64,000 nt of DNA. It comes from Glycomyces paridis (GTDB lineage: Bacteria; Actinomycetota; Actinomycetes; Mycobacteriales; Micromonosporaceae). The notes under the pieces are model-generated. The model worked only from the letters and a program-made list of their open reading frames with translations. It was not told the DNA's origin and made no database searches. Of this stretch, positions 35,101 through 44,310 are shown in pieces (the stretch's first letter is position 1; every line of letters begins with the position of its first letter). The translations under genes and the position numbers were made by a program. The stretch covers positions 379,121-443,120 of the forward strand of contig NZ_STGX01000001.1 in NCBI RefSeq assembly GCF_004912155.1, in the 5' to 3' direction.

Positions 35101-36266
35101 TAGTCCACAGTGGCTACAACGTAGTCGCCGTCGCCGGCGCACCAGCTGTCGACGATCGTGCCTTCATCGAGCTGCTCGCCGATCCATCCTGCGAGCGCGG
35201 CGGGGTCCGTGCACACCGAGCCGGTGCTCTCAGGGTTGGTCGCGGCGTAGGTCGCGAGGGCGGCGCCGCCGAGCAGCGCTCCCGTCAACGCCACGCCGGC
35301 GGTTGCGGTGGCGATGGAGCGCAGTCGTGGGCGGAGGCCGACCCGCTCGCGGCCGGGCCGGTAGGGCGCGAGTTCGGTGGAGACGGCCACGGTGACGGGC
35401 CTGAGGCCGCGGCGGGGGAGGAGGCCGGCGGCGACGGTGTCGGGGCGGCGCCCGTATGAGGGCGGTCCGGCGAGGGGAAGGCGGGTGAGCTGCTGGCGAA
35501 GGGCGGCGGCGGTGGGGCGGCGGCGCGGGTCGGGGCTGAGGGCGGCGCCGATGAAGTCGGTGAGTTCGGGGTCCACGCCGGGCACGTGCGGCACCGGGGC
35601 GGCGCGCAGGAGGGGGTCGGCGGCGTCCTCGCGGGCGTGGCGCACCCAGGGGAGGCGGCCGCCGAGGGCGGCGTAGAGGACGGTGGCGAGGGCGTAGACG
35701 TCGCCGGCGGGGCTGGCCGCCACCTCGCCCGCCACGGCGGCGTCGAGGTGCTCGGGGGCGGTGTAGGGGGAGGGGGGGGGGGGGGCGGCCAGGACGGGGG
35801 CGGTGACGTCGTAGGCGGTGAGCTGGAGGTGGTGCCCGGTGCCCACGAGGATGTGGGAGGGCTGGATCGCGCCGTGGATGAGCCCGGCGCGGTGGTAGAC
35901 GGCCACGGCGTCGCTCAGGGCCACGCCGAGGGCGCGGACCTGTCCGGGGGGCATGGGGCCCTGCTCGCCGAGGAGGTCGGCGAGGGTGCGCCTGGCGGTG
36001 CCCACGGCCAGGTACGGGCGTCCGTTCTCGGTGAGGCCGACTGCGGTGCAGGGGGAGAGATGGGGGTGGGCGGCGAGGCCGGTGAGCTTCGCGGCCCATT
36101 CGAGGAAGACTTCGCGCCGGGAGCCGTCGACGCGCTCATGCGCGACGGTCACGCACAGGAGGTCGGTGGGGGCGGCGGCGACGGTGCCGCTGAAGACGCT
36201 GCACACCGTGTCCCGGTGCAGTAAACGGTGCACGGCTGCGGGTCCGATGGTCTGGGTGTTCGACAT
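34959..36266 (-). CDS. Transmembrane pseudokinase
   Basis: The 435-residue protein has an N-terminal protein-kinase fold (about 10-270) followed by a membrane helix (TATAGVALTGALLGGAALAT) and a Cys-containing extracellular domain. Every catalytic position is altered: no lysine in the VAIK strand, catalytic loop HGAIQPSH (131-138) where HRDxxxxN is expected, and AYD where DFG is expected. The structural APE motif (TAPEHLD) and an R-rich C lobe (SPDPRRRPTAAAL) are kept. It should bind partners or phosphopeptides rather than phosphorylate. The codons for Ala-Pro4 include a run of 14 C. The ATG at 36266 has AGGAGG 5 nt upstream. Confidence 0.8.
   Translation of the reverse strand: MSNTQTIGPAAVHRLLHRDTVCSVFSGTVAAAPTDLLCVTVAHERVDGSRREVFLEWAAKLTGLAAHPHLSPCTAVGLTENGRPYLAVGTARRTLADLLGEQGPMPPGQVRALGVALSDAVAVYHRAGLIHGAIQPSHILVGTGHHLQLTAYDVTAPVLAAPPPPSPYTAPEHLDAAVAGEVAASPAGDVYALATVLYAALGGRLPWVRHAREDAADPLLRAAPVPHVPGVDPELTDFIGAALSPDPRRRPTAAALRQQLTRLPLAGPPSYGRRPDTVAAGLLPRRGLRPVTVAVSTELAPYRPGRERVGLRPRLRSIATATAGVALTGALLGGAALATYAATNPESTGSVCTDPAALAGWIGEQLDEGTIVDSWCAGDGDYVVATVDYQGGSGGDGDGGHERLAWRIEGENLVAVGDCDDPSLPASVLEFIGCI
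35772..35785. repeat. Homopolymer of 14 G
   Basis: An uninterrupted run of 14 G on the plus strand (14 C in the coding strand) lies inside the pseudokinase gene, just before the codons for SPYTAPEH. At this length the reading frame is open. A gain or loss of one base would truncate the protein within the kinase fold, before the membrane helix. Confidence 0.85.
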
Positions 36267-36604
36267 CCTCACCTCCTCAGGGGGTCCGCTGTTCGGTGTC
36301 GTGATTTGGCACTAAATGTGAGGCTATCCCATCCGTTCGGTCGAGCGGTAGTCGGTCGCGGGGTTGTGGACCGAACGGGTGATCGCATCGCTACACATGG
36401 TCATTTCTGACGGAATGCCTGTGTCCGTTGTGACCTCCGGGGGCTCCGTGTCGGATTTCGGGGAGCTTGAAAGGCAACGATTCGGACACGAGACCCATCC
36501 GCTGTTGACGGTTGTGGAAAAACGTTGAACTATCGAATCCGTCTTGACCCCAGGGCGCCGTCGGTCGTGCACCGGCGCCGTCCGGTACGAAGGAGTACTA
36601 GCAG
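36267..36604. other. Divergent promoter region of the sugar transporter operon
   Basis: This 338-nt region lies between the pseudokinase gene and the sugar-binding protein gene and is lower in GC than the genes. TTGACG (36505-36510) and AACTAT (36528-36533), 17 nt apart, form the best candidate promoter for the transporter. An ACGAAGGAGTA ribosome site precedes the ATG. I find no ROK or LacI gene nearby and no clear operator palindrome. Confidence 0.4.
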
Positions 36605-37678
36605 ATGAACGTCAACCGACGCCACCTGATCACCGGAACCGTCGGCGCGGCCGCCGTGGCGCTCACCGCCTCGGCCTGCGCGTCCGAGGACGGCGGCGAC
36701 GCCAAGAAGACCGTCGGCATCGCGATGCCGACCAAGACCTCCGAGCGTTGGATCCTGGACGGCGACAACCTCAAGAAGGCGTTCGAGGACGAGGGCTACA
36801 AGGTCAGCCTCCAGTACGCCAACGACGTCCCCGACGACCAGGTCGCGCAGGTCGAGACCATGGTCAGCCAGAACGTCAGCGCCCTCGTGGTCGCCGCGAT
36901 CGACAACAAGTCGCTCAACGGCCCGCTGGCCCAGGCGAAGGAGGCCGACATTCCGGTCATCGCCTACGACCGCCTGATCCTCGGCACCCCGAACGTGGAC
37001 TACTACGCCACCTTCGACAACACCCAGGTGGGCACCCTCCAGGCCGAGTACCTCGTGACCGCCCTGGACCTCGCGAACCAGGCCGGCCCGTTCAACATCG
37101 AGCTGTTCGCGGGCGCGTTGACCGATAACAACACCAAGTACTTCTTCGGCGGCGCCTGGGCCGTCCTGGAGCCCTACATCACCGAGGGCAAGCTGGTCGT
37201 CAAGTCCGGCGAGGTCGAGCTCGACCAGATCGCGACCGAGAACTGGGACGGCGCCGTCGCCCAGGACCGCATGGACAACCTCCTGTCGACCCACTACAAG
37301 GGCGAGCAGGTCCACGCCGTGCTCTCCCCCTACGACGGCATCAGCCGCGGCATCGTCTCCTCGCTGGAGTCCAACGGCTACACCGAGCTGCCGTTCGTGA
37401 CCGGCCAGGACGCCGAGGTCGAGTCGGTGAAGTACATCATCGAGGGCCGCCAGGCCATGACCGTCTACAAGGACACCCGCGAGCTGGCCGCCACCACGGT
37501 CGACATGGTCCTGGCCCTGCTGGACGGCAAGACGCCCGAGGTCAACGACGAGGAGACCTACGACAACGGCGAAGGCGTCGTCCCGGCGATGCTGCTGACC
37601 CCGGTCAGCGTCGACGCCACCAACTACCAGGAGATCGTCGTCGACTCCGGCTACATCGACGCCGCCGACCTCCAGTAG
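36605..37678 (+). CDS. chvE: Sugar ABC transporter substrate-binding lipoprotein (ChvE-like)
   Basis: The 357-residue protein has a signal with twin Arg (NRRHLITG) and a lipobox-like ASAC with the Cys near residue 25, so it may be a Tat-type lipoprotein. The mature part is a periplasmic-binding-protein fold of the multiple-monosaccharide group: VGIAMPTKTSERW, a DDQVAQVETMVSQNVSALV segment, PVIAYDRLI, LSPYDGISRGIVSSL and FVTGQDAEVESVKYI. It captures monosaccharides such as xylose, arabinose, glucose or galactose. It is followed by a hairpin and then by the ATPase and permease genes. Confidence 0.9.
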   Translation: MNVNRRHLITGTVGAAAVALTASACASEDGGDAKKTVGIAMPTKTSERWILDGDNLKKAFEDEGYKVSLQYANDVPDDQVAQVETMVSQNVSALVVAAIDNKSLNGPLAQAKEADIPVIAYDRLILGTPNVDYYATFDNTQVGTLQAEYLVTALDLANQAGPFNIELFAGALTDNNTKYFFGGAWAVLEPYITEGKLVVKSGEVELDQIATENWDGAVAQDRMDNLLSTHYKGEQVHAVLSPYDGISRGIVSSLESNGYTELPFVTGQDAEVESVKYIIEGRQAMTVYKDTRELAATTVDMVLALLDGKTPEVNDEETYDNGEGVVPAMLLTPVSVDATNYQEIVVDSGYIDAADLQ

Positions 37679-37708
37679 CGACCGCTCTGAGCGCGCCGTA
37701 CTCCCTCG

Positions 37709-37737
37709 CGGGGCGCCCTGGACACCGGGGCGCCCCC
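37709..37737 (+). terminator. Intra-operon attenuating hairpin
   Basis: GGGGCGCC pairs with GGCGCCCC around an 11-nt loop, 30 nt after the binding-protein gene and before the ATPase gene. Such hairpins often lower expression of the membrane subunits relative to the binding protein and stabilise the upstream mRNA. Confidence 0.5.
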
Positions 37738-37783
37738 GTACCTCTCTCCCCAGAGCACTCAGCTATTCCACATAGGACCAGCC

Positions 37784-39337
37784 ATGTCTGAAGACATCCT
37801 CCGCATGAGGGGGATCACCAAGCGATTCCCGGGCGTGCTCGCGCTGTCCGGGGTCGACATGCGGGTCAAGCGGGCCACGATCCACGCACTCGTCGGCGAG
37901 AACGGCGCCGGCAAGTCCACGCTCATGAAAGTCCTGTCGGGCGTCTACGCCCACGGCGACTTCGAGGGCGAGATCGAATTCGAGGGCCGCCCCGCCCGAT
38001 TCCGGAACATCCGCGACTCCGAGTCCGCGGGCGTCGTCATCATCCACCAGGAGCTCGCGCTCGTCGGCGAGCTCTCGATCGCCGAGAACATCTTCCTCGG
38101 CAACGAGCAGAAGTCCGGCGGGTTCATCTCCTGGGCCAAGACCAACACCGAGGCCTCCCGCCTCATGAAGCAGGTCGGCCTCCAGGACAACCCGCAGACC
38201 CTCGTCGAGAAGATCGGCGTCGGCAAGCAGCAGCTCGTCGAGATCGCCAAGGCCCTGTCCAAGAACGTCAAGCTCCTGATCCTGGACGAGCCGACCGCCG
38301 CGCTCAACGACACCGACTCCGAGAACCTGCTCGACCTGCTCCGCGCGCTCCGCGACGAGGGCGTCACCTGCATCATCATCTCCCACAAGCTGGGAGAGGT
38401 CCTGTCGGTGGCCGACTCCATCACGGTCCTGCGCGACGGGCAGACCATCGAGACGCTCGCCACCGAGGCGGACGGCGTCACCCAGGACCGGCTCATCAAG
38501 TCCATGGTCGGCCGCGACCTCGAGCACCTGTACCCGCCGCACGAGCCCACGATCGGCGAGGTCTTCTTCGAGGTCAAGGACTGGACCGTCCACCACCCCG
38601 ACCAGCGCGAGCGGGTCATCGTCAACAACGCCGAGATCAACGTCGCCCGCGGCGAGATCGTCGGCCTCGCCGGGCTCATGGGCGCCGGCCGCACCGAGTT
38701 CGCCATGAGCGTCTTCGGCCGCAGCTGGGGCTCGGACATCTCCGGCACCGTCACGCTCGACGGGAAGCGGCTGCGCATCAGATCCGTCCCCGAGGCCATC
38801 GAGGCCGGACTCGCCTACGCCACCGAGGACCGCAAGCACTACGGCCTGCACCTCGACTACGACCTGCGCGAGAACTTCACCCTGCCCGGCCTCTCCAAGC
38901 TCTCCAAGTACGGGGTCGTCGACCAGCACGGGATCAACGCCGTCTCGGAGCGCCTGCGCACCGAGTTCGGCGTCAAGGCCCCGTCGGTCTACTCGCTCGC
39001 CGGGAACCTCTCCGGCGGCAACCAGCAGAAGATCGTGCTCGGCAAGTGGGTCTTCACCGAGCCCGAGCTGCTCATCCTCGACGAGCCGACCCGAGGCATC
39101 GACGTCGGCGCCAAGTACGAGATCTACGAGCTGATCCACAAGCTGGTCGACCAGGGCAAGGGGGTCCTCATGATCTCCTCCGAACTGCCCGAGCTGCTCG
39201 GCATGTGCGACCGCATCTACGCGATGAGCGCCGGTCACATCACCGGCCAGGTCGACCGCGCGAACGCCACACAGGAAGAACTGATGCGCCTCATGACCCT
39301 TGAGACCGCATCCGGGGGAGAAGAACTACGCCAATGA
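37784..39337 (+). CDS. mmsA: Multiple-monosaccharide ABC transporter ATPase, two ABC domains
   Basis: The 517-residue protein has two fused ABC domains like XylG/RbsA/GguA. Domain 1 has a canonical Walker A (GENGAGKST near residue 40), a Q loop with IIHQELALV and Walker [10 protein letters not shown]. Domain 2 has the degenerate Walker [10 protein letters not shown], with Arg for Lys as is normal for this family, and signature [14 protein letters not shown]. It powers sugar uptake through the permease encoded next, whose ATG overlaps its TGA. Confidence 0.95.
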   Translation: MSEDILRMRGITKRFPGVLALSGVDMRVKRATIHALVGENGAGKSTLMKVLSGVYAHGDFEGEIEFEGRPARFRNIRDSESAGVVIIHQELALVGELSIAENIFLGNEQKSGGFISWAKTNTEASRLMKQVGLQDNPQTLVEKIGVGKQQLVEIAKALSKNVKLLILDEPTAALNDTDSENLLDLLRALRDEGVTCIIISHKLGEVLSVADSITVLRDGQTIETLATEADGVTQDRLIKSMVGRDLEHLYPPHEPTIGEVFFEVKDWTVHHPDQRERVIVNNAEINVARGEIVGLAGLMGAGRTEFAMSVFGRSWGSDISGTVTLDGKRLRIRSVPEAIEAGLAYATEDRKHYGLHLDYDLRENFTLPGLSKLSKYGVVDQHGINAVSERLRTEFGVKAPSVYSLAGNLSGGNQQKIVLGKWVFTEPELLILDEPTRGIDVGAKYEIYELIHKLVDQGKGVLMISSELPELLGMCDRIYAMSAGHITGQVDRANATQEELMRLMTLETASGGEELRQ

Positions 39338-40623
39338 GCACCGTCCAGACCAAGTCGCGCCCGAGCCTGATCTCGGGCCTGCGCAACTTCAACCTGCGCG
39401 CCTACGGCATGATCATCGCCCTGGCGCTCATCATGCTGCTGTTCCAGGTCCTCAGCGTCGTCGTCCAGAACCAGGACTTCATCACGCCGCTGAACCTGAC
39501 CAACGTGATCCTCCAGAACTCCTACATCCTGATCCTCGCGATCGGCATGATGCTGGTGATCGTCAACGGCCACATCGACCTCTCGGTCGGTTCGGTCCTC
39601 GCCTTCTGCGGCGCGGTCTCCGCCATCGCCCTCTCGGACTGGGGCCTGCCCTGGTACCTCGCGGTGCTCGTCGCCGTGGCCGTCGGCGCCCTCATCGGCG
39701 TCTGGCAGGGCTTCTGGATCGCCTACGTGCGCATCCCCGCCTTCATCGTGACCCTGGCGGGCATGCTCATCTTCCGCGGCCTGACCATCATGGTCCTGGA
39801 CGCCGAAACCCTCGGCACCTCCGGCACCTACAATCAGCTCGCCTCCGGCTACCAGCTCTTCGGGTACGACCTCAAGCTGCTGACGCTCGTCGTCGGCATC
39901 GCCGGCGCGGTCCTGTACGCCTTCTTCGAGGCGCGCAGCCGCTCCCGCCAGCTCAAGGCCGGCATCGCCGGGTCCTCGCAGCTCGCGTGGATCGCGAAGG
40001 TCGTCGTGGTCGTCGCCGTCATCGCCGGCGCCGCGTTCGTCTTCTACTCCCACAAGGGCCTGCCGATCATCGGCTGGATCCTGCTGGCGCTGGTCCTGCT
40101 GTACTCGTTCATCGCCAACCGGACCGTGTTCGGCCGCCACGTCTACGCGGGCGGCGGCAACGAGAAGGCCGCGCTGCTCTCGGGCGTCAAGACCAAGCAG
40201 ACGACGTTCTGGGTGTTCGTCAACATGGGCGCCCTGGCCGGCCTCGCCGGCGTCATCGTCACCGCCCGCCTCCAGTCGGCGGCCCCCGGCGCCGGTGAGA
40301 TGTTCGAGCTGCACGCCATCGCCTCCTCGTTCATCGGCGGAGCCTCGGTCACCGGCGGCGTCGGCACCATCATCGGCGCCGTCATCGGCGGCCTGGTCAT
40401 GGGCGTCATGAACCAGGGCATGTCGATCCTGTCGGTCGGCCAGGACATGCAGAGCGTCATCCTCGGCCTCGTCGTCCTCGCCGCCGTCCTGTTCGACGTG
40501 TGGAACAAGAAGCGCTCCAGCGGCGGCGGCCTGCCTCTGGTGGGCACCACCTCCGGCGGCTCGGGCGAGGCCAAGCGCAAGAAGGACGCCGAGAAGGCGC
40601 CCGCCAAGGCCTCGGCCGAATAA
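39334..40623 (+). CDS. mmsB: Multiple-monosaccharide ABC transporter permease
   Basis: The 429-residue protein has about ten to twelve membrane helices and the family motifs [13 protein letters not shown] (for substrate passage), [17 protein letters not shown] and [21 protein letters not shown]. It is longer than RbsC-type permeases (about 320) but matches the XylH/GguB group, which has extra helices in the middle. A basic Ala/Lys tail ends the protein. It starts within the ATPase stop codon (ATGA) and is followed by a very strong terminator. Confidence 0.95.
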   Translation: MSTVQTKSRPSLISGLRNFNLRAYGMIIALALIMLLFQVLSVVVQNQDFITPLNLTNVILQNSYILILAIGMMLVIVNGHIDLSVGSVLAFCGAVSAIALSDWGLPWYLAVLVAVAVGALIGVWQGFWIAYVRIPAFIVTLAGMLIFRGLTIMVLDAETLGTSGTYNQLASGYQLFGYDLKLLTLVVGIAGAVLYAFFEARSRSRQLKAGIAGSSQLAWIAKVVVVVAVIAGAAFVFYSHKGLPIIGWILLALVLLYSFIANRTVFGRHVYAGGGNEKAALLSGVKTKQTTFWVFVNMGALAGLAGVIVTARLQSAAPGAGEMFELHAIASSFIGGASVTGGVGTIIGAVIGGLVMGVMNQGMSILSVGQDMQSVILGLVVLAAVLFDVWNKKRSSGGGLPLVGTTSGGSGEAKRKKDAEKAPAKASAE

Positions 40624-40675
40624 CCGCGGACCGGCCCGCCCCACGGGGGGCGGCCCCGGCCCGTCCGATCAGTGC

Positions 40676-40713
40676 GACAGGGCCCGCGACGCTCCGGCGT
40701 CGCGGGCCCTGTC
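40676..40713 (+). terminator. Terminator of the sugar operon
   Basis: A perfect 17-bp stem (GACAGGGCCCGCGACGC and complement) with a TCCG loop, followed by TTGTCCTT. Confidence 0.85.
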
Positions 40714-40846
40714 TTGTCCTTGGCCCTACTGGATGCGGTTCAGCGCCGGGCTCGGCCGTGCGGGTCTGCCGGTCGTCCCGGAGGCGATGCCTTCCGACCG
40801 CTTCCGCCGCCGATCGCGCCGCCCGGCGCACCTCCGCAAAGCAGCA

Positions 40847-40872
40847 GGGCCCGGTGCCGAAGCACCGGGCCC
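40847..40872 (-). terminator. Terminator of the FilP-like gene
   Basis: A perfect 11-bp stem (GGGCCCGGTGC and complement) with a 4-nt loop, 15 nt beyond the minus-strand stop at 40888. The rest of the 264-nt convergent spacer holds no supported gene. Confidence 0.65.
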
Positions 40873-40887
40873 CTTCGCAACGCTCGC

Positions 40888-42696
40888 TTACGTGGTGGGC
40901 ACCTTCTGCGCCGCCTCGCTGCTGGCCTGCTTCCCGCCGGCCTGCGGGCGCCCCCGGCCCTTGTTCGCCGGAGGGTTCACCGGAGCCTCCTTGGCGGGCG
41001 CCTCGGCGCCCTTCTCGGCGGCGCGGTTCGCGCGGGCCTCCTCCACGAGCTTCTTCGCCTGCGCCCGTGCGGTCGCCAGGATCGCCTCGGAGTCGCGCCG
41101 CGCGGTCTGCTTGGCGGACTTGGAGAGCTCCTCGGCACGGCGCTTGGCGTTCTCGGCCTTCTTCTCGGCCTCGGAGACGTACTGGTCGCGCTGGCTGCGG
41201 ACCTCCTCGGCCTCCAGGCCCGCCTGGTCGAGGATGCGCGCGGCCTCGGCCTTCGCGTCGGCCAGCAGCCGCTCGCGTTCGGCCTCGATCGCGGCGACCT
41301 CGGCGCGGGCGCGCTTCACTTCGGCGGCGGCGTCCGCCTTCTCCCGGTCGGCGTTCTCGCGCAGCGCCTTCGCCTCGGCGGCGGCCTCGGCGGTGAGGCG
41401 CTCGGCCTCGGCCGCGGCGCCCTCACGGAGGCGCCGGGTCTCCTCGGCGGTCTCCTCGGTGAGCCTGCGGGCGGCGCCCTCGGCGGCCTCCCGCTCCTTG
41501 CGGCCCGCGTCGGCGGCCTCCTCGCGCAGCCGCAGCGTCTCGCGCTCGGTCTCCTCGGCCAGTCGCAGCGCGGCGGCCTCGGCGTCCTCGCGGGCCTTGC
41601 GGGCGGCCTCCTCGGCCTCGGCGGCGAGCTTCGCGGCCTTCGCGTCGGTCTCGGCGGTGATCCGCTGGGCCTCGCCCTCGGCCTCCTCGACGCGGCGCTG
41701 CGCGTCCTGGCGCAGCCGCTTGGACTCGTCGGCGGCCTCGGTGCGCGTCAGGGTCGCCGAGTCGGCGGCCTCGGCCCGCACCCGCGTGGCCTCGTTCTCG
41801 GCCTCGGTGCGCACCGACTGCGCGAACGTCTCGGTCTCCTGCTTGAACTTCTCCAGGTTCTCGACGGCCTCGGTGCGCAGGTCCCGCAGTTCCGCCTCGT
41901 GCTCGGCGCGCTTGCGCTCGGCCTCGGCGTCGGCCTCGGCCGCGATGCGGTCGGCCTTCTCGCGGGCCTCGGCGACGGCCTGCTCGGCCGCGACCGTGGA
42001 GTCGTCCTTGAGCTGCTGCGCCTCGGTGCGCAGGCGCTCGACGTGAGCGACCAGCTGCCGGGTCTGCTCGTCAGCGGCGGCCCGCTTGTTCTCGGCGTCC
42101 TGCTCGGCCTCGGCGACCAGCGTCGCGGCCCGCTCCTTCGCCTGGTCCACGAGGGCCTGCGCCTCGCGCGCCCGCTTGTTGATCTCGGCGTCGATGATCG
42201 CGCGGCGGTCGGCCTCGGCCTTCTCCGCGGCGGCGCGGCGCGCCTTCAGCGTGGTCTCGAAGTCCTTGCGCGCCTGCTCGATCTGCGCCTCGGCGTCGCG
42301 CAGGCGCTGGTCGGCGTGCAGGTGCAGGTGCTGGGTCTGCGTCTGGGCGTTCGCCTTGATCTCCTCGGCCTGCTCCTCGGCGAGGGTGAGCATGTGCTCG
42401 ATGCGCACGCCGAGGTGGCGGTAGGAGGCCTTGTCGCCCGCGGCGCTGCGGCGGCGCAGCTCCTGGATCTGCGCCTGCAACTGCTGGATCTGCACCACGA
42501 GCCGGTCGATCTGCGCGAGCGCCTCGGCACGCTCGCCCGCCAAGGTGTCCATCTGGAGCTGCATCTGCTGTAGGTACCGGTCGACCTGCCGCTTGTCGTA
42601 GCCGCGCAGGGCGGTTTCGAACCCGCGGTCGACGGGGCCGACCTCGTCGAATCCGGTCAGCAGTTCCGAGTCGTCCAGTCTGTCTTCACGCGCCAT
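40888..42696 (-). CDS. DivIVA-domain coiled-coil protein, FilP-like
   Basis: The 602-residue protein starts with a short acidic region and the DivIVA-like motif TALRGYDKRQVDRYLQQMQL near residue 30. It then forms an almost unbroken Ala/Glu/Arg-rich coiled coil (about 45-560) and ends in a Lys/Ala/Pro-rich tail. Repeats such as EAEAERLTAEAAAEAKAL look like 7- and 11-residue periodicities. In S. coelicolor, filP and scy lie side by side next to mce, a thiolase and meaB; the same order appears here. By position this gene corresponds to filP, an intermediate-filament-like protein supporting polar growth. I chose ATG 42696; the longer reading is in the promoter. Confidence 0.8.
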   Translation of the reverse strand: MAREDRLDDSELLTGFDEVGPVDRGFETALRGYDKRQVDRYLQQMQLQMDTLAGERAEALAQIDRLVVQIQQLQAQIQELRRRSAAGDKASYRHLGVRIEHMLTLAEEQAEEIKANAQTQTQHLHLHADQRLRDAEAQIEQARKDFETTLKARRAAAEKAEADRRAIIDAEINKRAREAQALVDQAKERAATLVAEAEQDAENKRAAADEQTRQLVAHVERLRTEAQQLKDDSTVAAEQAVAEAREKADRIAAEADAEAERKRAEHEAELRDLRTEAVENLEKFKQETETFAQSVRTEAENEATRVRAEAADSATLTRTEAADESKRLRQDAQRRVEEAEGEAQRITAETDAKAAKLAAEAEEAARKAREDAEAAALRLAEETERETLRLREEAADAGRKEREAAEGAARRLTEETAEETRRLREGAAAEAERLTAEAAAEAKALRENADREKADAAAEVKRARAEVAAIEAERERLLADAKAEAARILDQAGLEAEEVRSQRDQYVSEAEKKAENAKRRAEELSKSAKQTARRDSEAILATARAQAKKLVEEARANRAAEKGAEAPAKEAPVNPPANKGRGRPQAGGKQASSEAAQKVPTT

Positions 42697-42714
42697 GCCC
42701 TCATCCTCACGTAA

Positions 42715-42763
42715 GCCGCGTCCCGCCACCCCCGGCAAGGGACCGGATGTGACGGGACGCGGC
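42715..42763 (-). terminator. Possible terminator between the two coiled-coil genes
   Basis: GCCGCGTCCCG (42715-42725) pairs with CGGGACGCGGC (42753-42763) around a 27-nt loop that can itself fold. It lies beyond the stop of the upstream gene on the minus strand. Confidence 0.4.
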
Positions 42764-42870
42764 CGAAGCTGTGGTTCCTCCACCGTCGACCTACGCCTGC
42801 GATCATTCTTCACTGTCACAGGCTTCGACGGTAACGCGGATTCGCCAGGTTTACTCGTTGTCGGGCTTTT

Positions 42871-44082
42871 CTACTTGTCGTCCGACGTATCGCCCACGGC
42901 GCCGTCGAGGGCCCCGCTGAGGGCGCCGGAGACCAGACCGCCCAGGTTGCGCAGGGTCGCCTGGACCTGGTCGCGCTTGGCGGTGAGGTCGGCCACCTCC
43001 GACTCGGCCTTCTGCGTGACGCTCTCGGCGTCCGCCTTGGCGTTCGCCAGCAGCCGCTCGGCCTCCGCCTTGGCGTCGGACACGAGCTTGTTCGCGTCGC
43101 GCTTGGCCTTGGTGGTGGTCTCCTCGGCGTAGTTGTCGGCCTCGGAGCGCTTCTCCTCGGCGCGCGTCTCGGCGGCCTTGGCGCTCTCCTCGGCGTCGCG
43201 GGCGCGGTTCTCGGCGTCGGACACGAGCTTCTGGGTCTCGGACACGGCCCGGGTGTGGCGGTCCGACTCCTCGCGCTCGGCCTTCTCCTTGCGCTCGGCC
43301 AGTTCCAGGTCGAGGGCCTGAAGGTCCTTGTCGCGCTTCTCCTTCGCCTCGGCGAAGAGCTTCGCGGCCTCCGCGCGCTTCTCCTCCGCCTCGCGGGCGG
43401 CCTTGGCGCGCAGCTGGGTGATCTCGCGGTCCGCCGTGGCGCGGAGGGTCGCGACCTCGCGCTCGACGGAGGCCTTGAGCTCGGCCACCTCGTGGCCGGT
43501 CGCGGTGCGCAGCTGCTTGGTCTCGCGCTCGGCGTCGGCGCGGAGGGTCTCGCACTCGCGGCGGGCGTTGGTCCGCAGCTCCGCGACCTCGCGCTCGACC
43601 TGGGTGCGCAGGGTGTTGGCCTCGCGCTCGGCGTTCTGCTTGAGGCTGCCGGCCTCGCCGCGCGCCGCGTCGGTGATCTCGCGCGATTCGAGGCGGGCGG
43701 CCGAGAGGATGCCCTCGGTCTCGCGCTTCGCCTCGGCGCGGTGCTCGTTCGCCTGCTCCTCGGCCAGCCGCAGGATCTGCTCGACCCGGGTGCCGAGCCC
43801 GGAGAGCGTGGGCCGGGTGTTCTCCTCGAGCTGCTTCTGCTGCTCGCCGAGACGCTGGTCCAACCCCTGGATGCGCTGCTCCGCCTGGCGCAGACGACGT
43901 TGGGCGTCGGTCATCCGCTGCTCGGCCTCGGTGCGCTGCTGCTCGGTCTGCGTCAGCTTGGCGAGGTTCTTCTGGATGAAGTCATCCACCTGGTGACGGT
44001 CGTAACCGCGCAACTGCACGGGGAACTCCGGCACCGATTGGTCGTTGTCGAAAAAGGTACTGCTGGAGGGCTGCTGCGACAT
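42871..44082 (-). CDS. DivIVA-domain coiled-coil protein at the scy position
   Basis: The 403-residue protein starts with a Ser/Gln-rich tail and the DivIVA motif FPVQLRGYDRHQVDDFIQK near residue 20. A continuous coiled coil (about 35-370) follows, with repeats such as EREVAELRTNARRECETL, and a short tail (LGGLVSGALSGALDGA) ends it. It is a paralogue of the FilP-like protein downstream. It occupies the place of scy, the Streptomyces tip-organising scaffold, but is about a third of the roughly 1,300 residues I recall for that protein. It probably organises polar growth or septation with DivIVA. Confidence 0.8.
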   Translation of the reverse strand: MSQQPSSSTFFDNDQSVPEFPVQLRGYDRHQVDDFIQKNLAKLTQTEQQRTEAEQRMTDAQRRLRQAEQRIQGLDQRLGEQQKQLEENTRPTLSGLGTRVEQILRLAEEQANEHRAEAKRETEGILSAARLESREITDAARGEAGSLKQNAEREANTLRTQVEREVAELRTNARRECETLRADAERETKQLRTATGHEVAELKASVEREVATLRATADREITQLRAKAAREAEEKRAEAAKLFAEAKEKRDKDLQALDLELAERKEKAEREESDRHTRAVSETQKLVSDAENRARDAEESAKAAETRAEEKRSEADNYAEETTTKAKRDANKLVSDAKAEAERLLANAKADAESVTQKAESEVADLTAKRDQVQATLRNLGGLVSGALSGALDGAVGDTSDDK

Positions 44083-44310
44083 GGACCAATACTTGCAGAC
44101 GCGACTGCGAATGTCGACAGCAAGGTCAGGGGTTTATGGAGGTCGGACCACCTGTAACTCTAGCCGCAAAACGGGCGAAATCCTTGAAACGACACGGAAG
44201 TCGAAAGCGGTGCCGTTCGCCCGCCGCGGCCCCTTCACCCGAACGGCGTCGGGAATCCGACAGCGCCGGTAGCGGTCCGGCGACGCTGCGGCACCCTCCC
44301 AGCAAGGGCC

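Noticed and set aside
37679-37783. Operon break between the sugar-binding protein and ATPase genes
   Set aside because: The hairpin there is moderate, and gene order and family pairing indicate one transporter operon with attenuation.
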